From Hellea sp042093735 (GTDB lineage: Bacteria; Pseudomonadota; Alphaproteobacteria; Caulobacterales; Maricaulaceae): a DNA stretch of 8,584 nucleotides. The notes under the pieces were generated by a model. It did not search any database. It was not told the DNA's origin and saw only the letters and a list, made by a program, of their open reading frames with translations. The translations under genes and the position numbers were made by a program. Positions 1 to 6,820 of this stretch are shown here, one piece after another; position 1 is the stretch's first letter; the number at the start of each line of letters is the position of its first letter. The stretch spans positions 1 through 8,584 of the forward strand of contig JBELEM010000026.1 of the NCBI GenBank assembly GCA_042093735.1, read 5' to 3'.

Positions 1-1
1 T

Positions 2-775
2 AATTATGATAATGCAAGATTTCCTATTAAAGGAGGGTTATGGCAACCACGTGGAGGAACAGTAAGGCATGATGCTGTTGCATGGGGTTACGCGCATGCA
101 GCAGATAAATATGGTGTTGATATTATCGAAAATTGTGAAGTAGTCGGCTTTGACATCGCCAATGGTAAATGTCTCGGCGTTAAAACAAATAAAGGCAATA
201 TAAAAGCTAATAAGATAGGCGTAGCAGTGGCGGGAAATAGTTCCAAAGTAATGAATATGGCTGGAATGAGGCTCCCAATAGAAAGTCATGTTCTTCAAGC
301 ATTTGTTAGTGAGGGATTAAAGCCCATACTACCTGGCGTGATAACATATGGCGCTGGACATTTTTACGTTAGTCAGTCTGATAAAGGCGGGCTTGTTTTT
401 GGTGGTGATATCGATGGCTATAATAGTTATGCGCAAAGGGGGAACCTACCCGTAGTCGAAGATGTATGTGAAGGAGGGGTTTCCCTTATGCCCATGATTG
501 GAAAGGCTAGACTGCTAAGGATGTGGGGAGGAATAATGGATATGTCTATGGATGGATCACCAATAATAGATAAAACACATATATCTGGTTTATACTTTAA
601 TGGTGGTTGGTGCTACGGCGGATTTAAAGCGACTCCCGCAAGTGGATATAGCTTCGCTCATTTACTCGCAACCGACACCCATCACGAAGTTGCGAAAAAC
701 TATACACTAGATAGATTTAAATCTGGACTAACAATAGATGAAAAAGGACAAGGCGCTCAGCCTAATTTACATTAA
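2..775 (+). CDS. soxB: Sarcosine oxidase beta subunit, 5'-truncated by window edge
   Basis: This is the C-terminal 257 residues of SoxB (full family length about 410-420). It is the flavin subunit of heterotetrameric sarcosine oxidase, which oxidises N-methyl amino acids in the cytoplasm and yields H2O2. The frame is open from base 2. The PRGGTVRHDAVAWGYA stretch (fragment residues 16-31) holds the histidine (bases 68-70) that corresponds to the covalent FMN attachment site of studied enzymes. Near the C-terminus are MDGSPIIDKT and GGFKATPASG, the FAD-closing region with its conserved lysine, and the tail GAQPNLH typical of one SoxB branch. The N-terminal GxGxxG FAD motif lies outside the window. 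The stop shares a base with the soxD start (TAATG), so the two are translationally coupled. The family call is firm. Whether sarcosine or another N-methyl amino acid is the true substrate cannot be read from the sequence. Confidence 0.95.
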   Translation, partial: NYDNARFPIKGGLWQPRGGTVRHDAVAWGYAHAADKYGVDIIENCEVVGFDIANGKCLGVKTNKGNIKANKIGVAVAGNSSKVMNMAGMRLPIESHVLQAFVSEGLKPILPGVITYGAGHFYVSQSDKGGLVFGGDIDGYNSYAQRGNLPVVEDVCEGGVSLMPMIGKARLLRMWGGIMDMSMDGSPIIDKTHISGLYFNGGWCYGGFKATPASGYSFAHLLATDTHHEVAKNYTLDRFKSGLTIDEKGQGAQPNLH

Positions 776-1053
776 TGATAATAAATCACCCACTATTAGG
801 ACCAAGAGACTCCTCTGAATTCACATACCGTGGTGATGCAATTTTATTAAATCGGCCAGATCCAAACTCTGAATCGTTATTGGGTGATTATTACGAATAC
901 CAGTACATTCGTAATAATACACACGGCTTTATGAAAGAACTTTGGTTTCATGAACAAGGGGATAGATCTTGGCTTGTAGTTACGAGAAATACTTTTACTC
1001 AGGAAATAATAAACGTTGAGCTAGCTTCAGAATATAAACGAGAAAACAAATGA
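775..1053 (+). CDS. soxD: Sarcosine oxidase delta subunit, cysteine-free variant
   Basis: This 92-residue protein matches SoxD in size and in the order SoxB-SoxD-SoxA-SoxG. Recognisable family stretches are LLGPRDSSEFTYRGDA (7-22), YIRNN (44-48) and ELWFHEQGDRSWLVV (55-69). In the structurally studied enzyme, SoxD binds zinc through a CPxC motif near the N-terminus plus a His and a Cys near residues 59 and 63. Here the CPxCG position reads HPLLG, His59 is kept, residue 63 is Asp, and the whole protein has no cysteine, so canonical zinc binding should be lost. I recall similar HPLLG-type SoxD proteins in other Alphaproteobacteria, which suggests a subfamily rather than local decay. The ATG overlaps the soxB stop by one base and the stop overlaps the soxA start (ATGA). 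No strong Shine-Dalgarno is visible, so translation probably depends on coupling. Confidence 0.9.
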   Translation: MIINHPLLGPRDSSEFTYRGDAILLNRPDPNSESLLGDYYEYQYIRNNTHGFMKELWFHEQGDRSWLVVTRNTFTQEIINVELASEYKRENK

Positions 1054-3875
1054 TTCTTGTTAATTATGATAAAATATTGAAGTTTCAATTCAATGGTAAG
1101 CATTATGAAGGTTACGAGGGTGATACCTTAGCATCAGCGCTACTAAGAAAAAATGTAAAAGTAGTTGGTCGAAGTTTTAAATACCATAGACCTAGGGGTA
1201 TTTTCGGATCCGGTTCAGAGGAACCAAATGCTCTTGTAAAACTTGAGGGTTCAAACACACATGAGCCAAATAGAAGGGCTACCTCTATTAAATTATATGA
1301 TGGACTTGTGGCTAATTCACAGAATTACATAGGTAATGTTAAGTTTGATATTCTCGCATTAAACGATTTTATACACCCATTTATTTCAGCTGGGTTTTAT
1401 TACAAAACATTTATGTGGCCAAAATCATTTTGGGAAAAAGTCTATGAACCAATAATTAGACGTGCAGCAGGTCTAGGAACACTATCCACGGAACCCGATC
1501 CAGATAGATATGATAAAGGTTACCTCCATTGTGAGTTGTTAATTATTGGATCTGGCCCAGCAGGTTTGAAAATGGCCCTTGATGCATCAAGGAATGGAAA
1601 AAAAGTAATCCTTGTCGATGAAGATTTCATTATGGGCGGACAGCTCCTATCAAATGAAATAGAGATAAATGGAATTTCATCCCTACAGTGGGTAGAGCAG
1701 ACACTTAGTGAAATCAGAAATTCTTCGAACGTAAGAATTATGACACGCACATCAGTTTATGGAGTTTACGATCATGGTATTTATGGAGCATTAGAAACTG
1801 TTACTGACGAAATTGAAAGACCAGGAGCCAGACAAATATTATGGCGTATATATGCAAATAAAAGTGTCTTAGCGTCAGGAGCCACGGAACGTCCGATTGC
1901 GTTCCCAAATAATGACAGGCCTGGGGTTATGCTTGCTAGTGCAGTTCAAACCTATAACAAAAGGTTTAATGTTAAGTGTGGAGATAATATATCATTATTT
2001 ACTAACAATAGCGGTGCTAATTTAAGTAAAATATCAAACCTTATCGATACCAGAGACGGCTTACACATAGTTAATGTCCATGGAAGAAATATGATCAGAA
2101 GCATTACGCTTAGTTCTGGCAAGAAAATAAATTCAGATTGTTTGGCAGTATCAGGAGGGTGGAATCCCAACTTGCAATTAACATGCCACAAAAGAGGTAA
2201 ACCAAAATGGAATGAAAAGCTTTCCTGCTTTGTTCCAGACAACTCAAATTTACCGAATAATATGTATGTAATTGGATCAGCAAATGGTTCTTTTTCAACA
2301 CAAAGTGTTTTCAACGATGTATCAGATTTATCTAAGCAACTCGGTTATCGAACTACAGAAAAAATCAAAACAGAGGATAAACCCCTAAACTTAAAGCCAT
2401 TTTGGTTTGTAAAAAGTAAAAAAAGAAGTTGGGTTGATTTTCAAAATGATGTTACCGTTAAGGATATAACTTTAGCTCATCAAGAAGGGTTTTCATCTGT
2501 TGAGCATGTAAAACGATATACAACTCTAGGCATGGCAACCGATCAGGGTAAAACCTCCAATGTAATAGGGCTCGCTGTGCTTGCTGATGCAACAAATAAA
2601 GCTATTCCTGAAACTGGAACAACTATTTTCCGACCACCTTATACCCCCATATCTATCGGAGCTTTTGCTGGCGCTCATAAAGGCAAACACTTCAAGCCTA
2701 CACGCCTAACACCAAGCCATGAGTTTGCAAGTGAAATTGGAGCAACTTTTGTTGACACAGGCTACTGGAAAAGAGCTCAATGGTTTTCTCAAGATAAAGA
2801 AGTCACATGGCGTGACTCAGTGGACAGAGAAGTTTTAATGACTAGAAATTCTGTTGGAATTTGTGACGTATCAACATTAGGAAAAATAGACATCCAAGGT
2901 AAAGATGCAGGTAAGTTTTTAAATAAAATTTATATCAATACATTTAGCACATTAAAAGTAGGTAAATGTAGATATGGTTTAATGTTACGCGAAGATGGCA
3001 TTGCTATGGACGATGGCACATCAGCAAGATTATCAGAAACCCATTATATTATGACAACAACAACAGCAAAAGCTGGTAGCGTCTATTCACATTTAGAATT
3101 TTGTCGCCAAGTTTTGTTTCCGAATATGGATGTACACATTATATCAACTACTGATCAATGGGCACAATTTTCAATTGCAGGACCTAATTCTCGAAACCTT
3201 TTAAATAAAATAATTGACCCAAGTTTCAACATATCTAATGAAACATTTCCTTATATGGCGTGTGCAGAAATAACTATTTGTTCAGGAGTCAGAGCGAGAA
3301 TATTTCGTCTCTCATTTTCTGGAGAACTTGCCTATGAAATATCTGTTCCCTCACGTTATGGCGATGCATTAATACGTAAGCTAATATCAGCAGGTAAAGA
3401 ATTTAACGTTACTATGTACGGAACAGAAGCTTTAGGAGTTATGCGTATTGAAAAAGGGCATGCAGCGGGTAATGAATTAGATGGGCGTAACACACCAGTA
3501 AACCTCGGACTTAACGGACTAATGGCAAAGAAAAAAGATTATATTGGAAAAACCCTTTCATCTCGTGAAAAACTTTCTGGAAATGAAACTATGGTTGGTT
3601 TTCTATCAGTAAATCCTTCAGACAAACTTACTAACGGATCCCACTTCGTGAATATCGGTGATGAAATATTACCTGAAAATGATCAGGGGCATATGAGCAG
3701 TGTAGCTTATTCTCCAATTCTCGAACGCTATATTGGAATTGGTTTTTTAAAAAATGGCAAAGATAGATATGACGAAACCTTGAGAGCGATTGATTTTTTA
3801 CAAAATAATCATGTTGAAGTTAAAGTAGTAAGTCCTCACTTCATAGATCCGAATGGAGACCGTCTACGTGCCTAG
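1050..3875 (+). CDS. soxA: Sarcosine oxidase alpha subunit (NAD- and folate-binding)
   Basis: This 941-residue SoxA is complete. The N-terminus (about 8-66) is the 2Fe-2S-ferredoxin-like domain without cluster cysteines (KYHRPRGIFGSGSEEPNAL). A pyridine-nucleotide-disulfide-oxidoreductase-like domain follows, with GSGPAG at 167-172, the acidic end of the second strand at 188-192, and ASGATERP/RPGVMLA at 275-295. The linker KRYTTLGMATDQGKTSN (488-504) and TTIFRPPYTPISIGAFAG (524-541) are SoxA hallmarks. Residues from about 555 onward form the GcvT-like folate-binding domain (DVSTLGKIDI, IAGPNSR, FSGELAYEI, then NTPVNLGL and the C-terminal barrel). It would hold NAD, share FMN with SoxB, and transfer the methyl carbon to tetrahydrofolate. 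The protein is somewhat shorter than the usual near-1000 residues. The shortening seems to lie at residues 317-371, where the segment from FTNN to SGGW is compact. The ATG lies in an ATGA overlap with soxD. Confidence 0.96.
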   Translation: MILVNYDKILKFQFNGKHYEGYEGDTLASALLRKNVKVVGRSFKYHRPRGIFGSGSEEPNALVKLEGSNTHEPNRRATSIKLYDGLVANSQNYIGNVKFDILALNDFIHPFISAGFYYKTFMWPKSFWEKVYEPIIRRAAGLGTLSTEPDPDRYDKGYLHCELLIIGSGPAGLKMALDASRNGKKVILVDEDFIMGGQLLSNEIEINGISSLQWVEQTLSEIRNSSNVRIMTRTSVYGVYDHGIYGALETVTDEIERPGARQILWRIYANKSVLASGATERPIAFPNNDRPGVMLASAVQTYNKRFNVKCGDNISLFTNNSGANLSKISNLIDTRDGLHIVNVHGRNMIRSITLSSGKKINSDCLAVSGGWNPNLQLTCHKRGKPKWNEKLSCFVPDNSNLPNNMYVIGSANGSFSTQSVFNDVSDLSKQLGYRTTEKIKTEDKPLNLKPFWFVKSKKRSWVDFQNDVTVKDITLAHQEGFSSVEHVKRYTTLGMATDQGKTSNVIGLAVLADATNKAIPETGTTIFRPPYTPISIGAFAGAHKGKHFKPTRLTPSHEFASEIGATFVDTGYWKRAQWFSQDKEVTWRDSVDREVLMTRNSVGICDVSTLGKIDIQGKDAGKFLNKIYINTFSTLKVGKCRYGLMLREDGIAMDDGTSARLSETHYIMTTTTAKAGSVYSHLEFCRQVLFPNMDVHIISTTDQWAQFSIAGPNSRNLLNKIIDPSFNISNETFPYMACAEITICSGVRARIFRLSFSGELAYEISVPSRYGDALIRKLISAGKEFNVTMYGTEALGVMRIEKGHAAGNELDGRNTPVNLGLNGLMAKKKDYIGKTLSSREKLSGNETMVGFLSVNPSDKLTNGSHFVNIGDEILPENDQGHMSSVAYSPILERYIGIGFLKNGKDRYDETLRAIDFLQNNHVEVKVVSPHFIDPNGDRLRA

Positions 3876-4449
3876 TTTAAACAAAAAAACTGCAATTAAT
3901 CAGTATAAAGTAACATTTAAAAACATTGAAATATATGAAGAATACCCAAAAGAAATTATATCTTTATCAATCTCGTTAGATGATGATGAGGCATTTAATA
4001 TAAAATTTAAAAATATATTTGGTATATATCCACCAAAACCAAACGAGATGAAAGAATTTAAAGGTGGCCAAGTTTTATGGTCAGGACAAGGTCAATATTT
4101 TTTATTTATGAATACTGACGACCAATATCTAGATACACGTACAGCAAAAGAATTTGATGGAACCGCCTACTCCACTCTTCAATCCGATGCCTGGGCAACA
4201 ATTATTATTGAAGGGTCAGAAATTTTTAAATTACTGGAACGAGTAATACCATTAGACCTATGTAATGCAAAAGATTATTATGCATCAAGAACAAGTAGTT
4301 TTCATGTTTCAGTTATTGTTGTCAAACTTGATAAAAATAAAGTGAAAATAATTACTCCAAGAACCTCATCAAATTCGTTTCTTGAGGCATTAGCACAAAC
4401 CGCGAAAAACGTATCACTCCCCTGCCCCAAGTCTGGAGGACTCAGTTGA
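3853..4449 (+). CDS. soxG: Sarcosine oxidase gamma subunit
   Basis: This 198-residue protein is SoxG by position and by its conserved second half: SDAWATIIIEGSEIF (111-125), PLDLCNAKDYYASRTS (133-148), and the closing ITPRTSSNSFLEAL helix (167-180). SoxG is a small GcvT-fold subunit that packs against SoxA in the oxidase complex and carries no cofactor of its own. The first half is divergent and rich in Lys, Ile and Phe, in line with the AT-rich genome. Two starts are possible. ATG at 3853 has no upstream Shine-Dalgarno and overlaps soxA by 23 bases. GTG at 3868 has GGAG nine bases upstream, overlaps soxA by 8 bases, and gives 193 residues. The last 11 residues (188-198) lie beyond the conserved core and fall in the antisense overlap with the facing operon. 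The family call is good; the start is uncertain. Confidence 0.88.
   Translation: METVYVPSLNKKTAINQYKVTFKNIEIYEEYPKEIISLSISLDDDEAFNIKFKNIFGIYPPKPNEMKEFKGGQVLWSGQGQYFLFMNTDDQYLDTRTAKEFDGTAYSTLQSDAWATIIIEGSEIFKLLERVIPLDLCNAKDYYASRTSSFHVSVIVVKLDKNKVKIITPRTSSNSFLEALAQTAKNVSLPCPKSGGLS
3855..3858 (+). promoter_or_regulatory. Candidate Shine-Dalgarno for a GTG start of soxG
   Basis: GGAG sits nine bases before GTG at 3868-3870, within the end of soxA. The upstream ATG at 3853 has no comparable motif before it. This favours initiation of soxG at 3868, though a four-base match inside coding sequence can arise by chance. Confidence 0.4.
4414..4449. other. 36-bp tail-to-tail overlap of two convergent operons
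   Basis: soxG (+) ends at 4449 and the DUF3726-like gene (-) ends at 4414, so the last codons of each are antisense to the other. The codons are in register: the soxG stop TGA at 4447-4449 lies exactly opposite a TCA serine codon. On the + strand this stretch encodes the SoxG tail beyond its conserved core. On the - strand it encodes the SRLGAG end of the facing protein, which I recall as conserved in that family. I see only a four-base AGTC/GACT inverted repeat at about 4430-4442 and no T-run, so there is no convincing intrinsic terminator. Both transcripts must terminate inside the other operon or collide here. Confidence 0.85.
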
Positions 4450-5115
4450 TGGTACCAAAATACGATCAGCGATTAGATTTAATTTTTCGTAATTTAACAA
4501 TGAAATACTTAGGCCATTTTTCAATGCCAACTCATAAAATGTTTTTTGTTTAATCGAGTCAATCCTAGGTTTATGGTTCTTGATATAAGACATATCAATT
4601 AAATCCTCATGTTTAGAACATGTTAATTCGATTTTCTTACAATTTAAATCGCTATATATTATTGGATAAGGGCTTCCAGGAGAAATAAAAGCTGAAAACT
4701 TATCAGTTACCAAATGAGATGAAAGGCTATTGTTAAAAGCACTTCCTAAGTAACCAATGAGTGCATAAGGATCGTTTGCATTAATAATAGCAACTTTTGT
4801 AATACCATAATTTTCAGTCTCAGAAAAAACTAAATCACAAATCAAATGTGCATTTGTGAATAAACTACCACCACAGCAATCAATGGTTATAATTTCTTTC
4901 GTTATGAAAGGCGGAGGTAAATATATATTTTTTACTGCATTAAGTTCAGGAAGTTTTTCTATTAATTTATTTATTCCGGAATGACCATGAGATTCAAGCC
5001 AAAATACAGTTTGCGCCATTTCTTGAAAATCATGTTCATGACCGTATATCGCTTCAAAAACTCGGGAAAGTAACGAGAGAAGTTCGTTAAACGAGATATT
5101 AATTAAGTTTTTCAC
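4414..5115 (-). CDS. DUF3726-like protein of unknown function
   Basis: This 233-residue protein (from GTG at 5115) has no characterised function that I know. The start SFNELLSLLSRVFEAIYG followed by an alpha-helical stretch with FWLESHGHSG, and the end ILVPSTESSRLGAGE, resemble what I recall of DUF3726 proteins, which open with an S-L-N-E-I-type helix and close with VPATE-x-SR-x-x-GAG. It has no signal peptide and no clear transmembrane segment, so it is probably cytoplasmic. GTG at 5115 begins the protein just before the family-like helix and gives a 17-base overlap with the preceding gene. In-frame ATG at 5151 or TTG at 5166 would add 12 or 17 residues. None of these has a strong Shine-Dalgarno, so translation is probably coupled to the gene before it. 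As the last gene of the operon, it probably works with the 573-residue protein encoded immediately upstream. Confidence 0.75.
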   Translation of the reverse strand: MKNLINISFNELLSLLSRVFEAIYGHEHDFQEMAQTVFWLESHGHSGINKLIEKLPELNAVKNIYLPPPFITKEIITIDCCGGSLFTNAHLICDLVFSETENYGITKVAIINANDPYALIGYLGSAFNNSLSSHLVTDKFSAFISPGSPYPIIYSDLNCKKIELTCSKHEDLIDMSYIKNHKPRIDSIKQKTFYELALKNGLSISLLNYEKLNLIADRILVPSTESSRLGAGE

Positions 5116-6820
5116 TAGACTTAGGCCTGATAGGAAAACACCAATTATCATTGTATTCATTACCAATATCAGAAACTAAAGGCGCTCCTTGGAACATAGT
5201 ATTTCTAACCCACTTCTTTGAACGGGGATCAAATTTACCAACTCCAAAAAAAGAAAGTTTACAACGCAGTAAATGGATTGGCAAAACATCAGCATCAAGT
5301 AGATTAGCTCTAATTTCTCCATATTGGGTTAACCCCATCGTCTGAATTCGGCGGATAATATAACGTAAATGTGGCCGAGAAAAGGCAAAATGAGCAACTG
5401 TGATTGATGTATTACTATCCTCAATTTTGCATATCTCGTCAAAACAACTTCGTACATCCCTAGCAATGCACATCATCATTTCTTTTTCAATGCCAGAGTC
5501 TAAAGACTTTTTACCAAGACGTGGTTCTTGTTTTTCTTCCGACCTGTACCAAAAAGTTTCTGTAGATGAGCTCTTGGTGAAATCATATCTCAAAGCCCAT
5601 TTGTAATTTTTTTTAATTAAGGATTTCAGCGTATTAAGTTTCATCATCGGTTGCATTCGATAATTCTCATCTATATTTAATTCACTTTCGAGGTCCAATA
5701 TAAATTTCGCATAAACCTCTGTTAAAATCGCATTTATTAGCTCTTGAGTTTCAACGTGATAATTTTGAGATGCATGATCGATCAATTCCTGCCAATTAAC
5801 AAGTGTTTCATTATTAGCTTTAATCCACTGTAAGCATTTATTTATTTCATTAGCCGCACGATTATTTAGCACATTTTGTTCAGGATTATCCGTTGATATT
5901 TCATCTAAATGTTGAGCTGCTTTCATGATTAAACATTCTAAATTACCTAGGCTATGCCTATCGGGTGATTTATATTGTATAATACGAGCTAAAGATGTTT
6001 CCCTCACTTCTATCCAATTAGCTATTAACATGGGGTGCTTTATCAAATATGGTGCCATACCTAAACCAGTAGCATTACCAATCCCTATATAACGTTTAAT
6101 TCCATCATCTAGTTCTACAGCAGTTTCAGGAGACCTCCCCCTTGCAACCCAGTTGGCTAATTCGAGACTGAAATGCCTTATCATATAGCAAGAAAACATC
6201 TCAGCTGAAAAAGGTTTTGCAAAATCAACGTACTTATTACGCAAATTATCCCAATCAGACATCCCAAATTTACCGCTTCCATAAACAGCAGTTGTTCTGA
6301 ATATATAACCAACCTTTGCTATTTTATCCAGATCTGGTTGTTTTCCATTAGATAAACAATCAATAACATATTCAAAATTACGCATACTTTTGTTTGCACG
6401 CGATAATACTAAACATTTACTGTCAACACGTCCCTTTTCTTGCAAAGGGACGTTTTCTCTGAGAAATTCTAATCTATTCTGATCAATTTGACCTTCACAT
6501 AAAGTAACTGTCATGTCCCAATCTTCGGCAATTACCCTGTCACTTCTTTTATTATCCGATAATTTTTTCGAAAATATAACATAGCTATAAACAGCATTTG
6601 GCGTTGTAATTTCATAAACTACCTCCCCAAAACCTTCTTCATCTAAATTGAAAATAGTGCCATTGATTTTCCACATTTCACTCATTACTCGTCTAAGCAA
6701 GCAACGCATAAAACTCAGTGGATATGGGTAGAGGCACCCCAGCCTAGGTAATTCCATGACTGTTTCAGGGCTTCGCATAGGTAAATCAGTATTTTTATTT
6801 AAAGGTTTGAGCTCAGCCAT
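5099..6820 (-). CDS. Conserved protein of unknown function, 573 residues
   Basis: I recognise this as resembling unannotated proteins of 550-600 residues in Alpha- and Betaproteobacteria, but I know of no assigned function or domain name. Likely conserved blocks are VMELPRLGCLYP (21-32), a mixed alpha/beta segment with DRVIAEDWDMTV (94-105), LVLSRANKSMRNFEY (137-151), RTTAVYGSGKFGMSD (175-189), GIGNATGLGMAPYLIKHP (246-263), YRSEEKQEPRLGKKSLD (425-441), and GEIRANLLDADVLPIHLLRC (501-520) followed by KFDPRSKKWVRNTMFQGAP (529-547). Residues about 290-410 look mostly helical. There is no signal peptide or membrane segment. ATG at 6820 is chosen over the longer TTG at 6847 because GGAG lies nine bases upstream. 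The gene overlaps the dipeptidase-like gene by 8 bases (ATGGCTGA), which implies coupling. The glycine-rich and basic blocks would suit a phosphate- or nucleotide-type ligand, but this is speculation. The reading frame is certain; the function is unknown. Confidence 0.85.
   Translation of the reverse strand: MAELKPLNKNTDLPMRSPETVMELPRLGCLYPYPLSFMRCLLRRVMSEMWKINGTIFNLDEEGFGEVVYEITTPNAVYSYVIFSKKLSDNKRSDRVIAEDWDMTVTLCEGQIDQNRLEFLRENVPLQEKGRVDSKCLVLSRANKSMRNFEYVIDCLSNGKQPDLDKIAKVGYIFRTTAVYGSGKFGMSDWDNLRNKYVDFAKPFSAEMFSCYMIRHFSLELANWVARGRSPETAVELDDGIKRYIGIGNATGLGMAPYLIKHPMLIANWIEVRETSLARIIQYKSPDRHSLGNLECLIMKAAQHLDEISTDNPEQNVLNNRAANEINKCLQWIKANNETLVNWQELIDHASQNYHVETQELINAILTEVYAKFILDLESELNIDENYRMQPMMKLNTLKSLIKKNYKWALRYDFTKSSSTETFWYRSEEKQEPRLGKKSLDSGIEKEMMMCIARDVRSCFDEICKIEDSNTSITVAHFAFSRPHLRYIIRRIQTMGLTQYGEIRANLLDADVLPIHLLRCKLSFFGVGKFDPRSKKWVRNTMFQGAPLVSDIGNEYNDNWCFPIRPKSSEKLN

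Noticed and set aside
38..298. Open frame of 86 codons on the - strand within soxB
   Set aside because: It is antisense to the conserved RHDAVAWGYA region of SoxB; its Cys/Tyr/Phe-rich translation looks like non-coding shadow.
1952..2314. Open frame of 120 codons on the - strand within soxA
   Set aside because: It lies wholly antisense to a well-conserved SoxA segment, has no recognisable protein features, and is expected from frame shadowing in a long gene.
1050..3875. Possibility that soxA is a pseudogene because it is shorter than usual
   Set aside because: The frame is open throughout, domains from the N-terminal ferredoxin-like region to the GcvT C-terminus are all present, and both neighbours are coupled to it.
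4417..4442. Possible terminator hairpin between the convergent operons
   Set aside because: Only CTCC/GGAG or AGTC/GACT four-base pairings are possible, there is no U-tract, and the region is coding on both strands.
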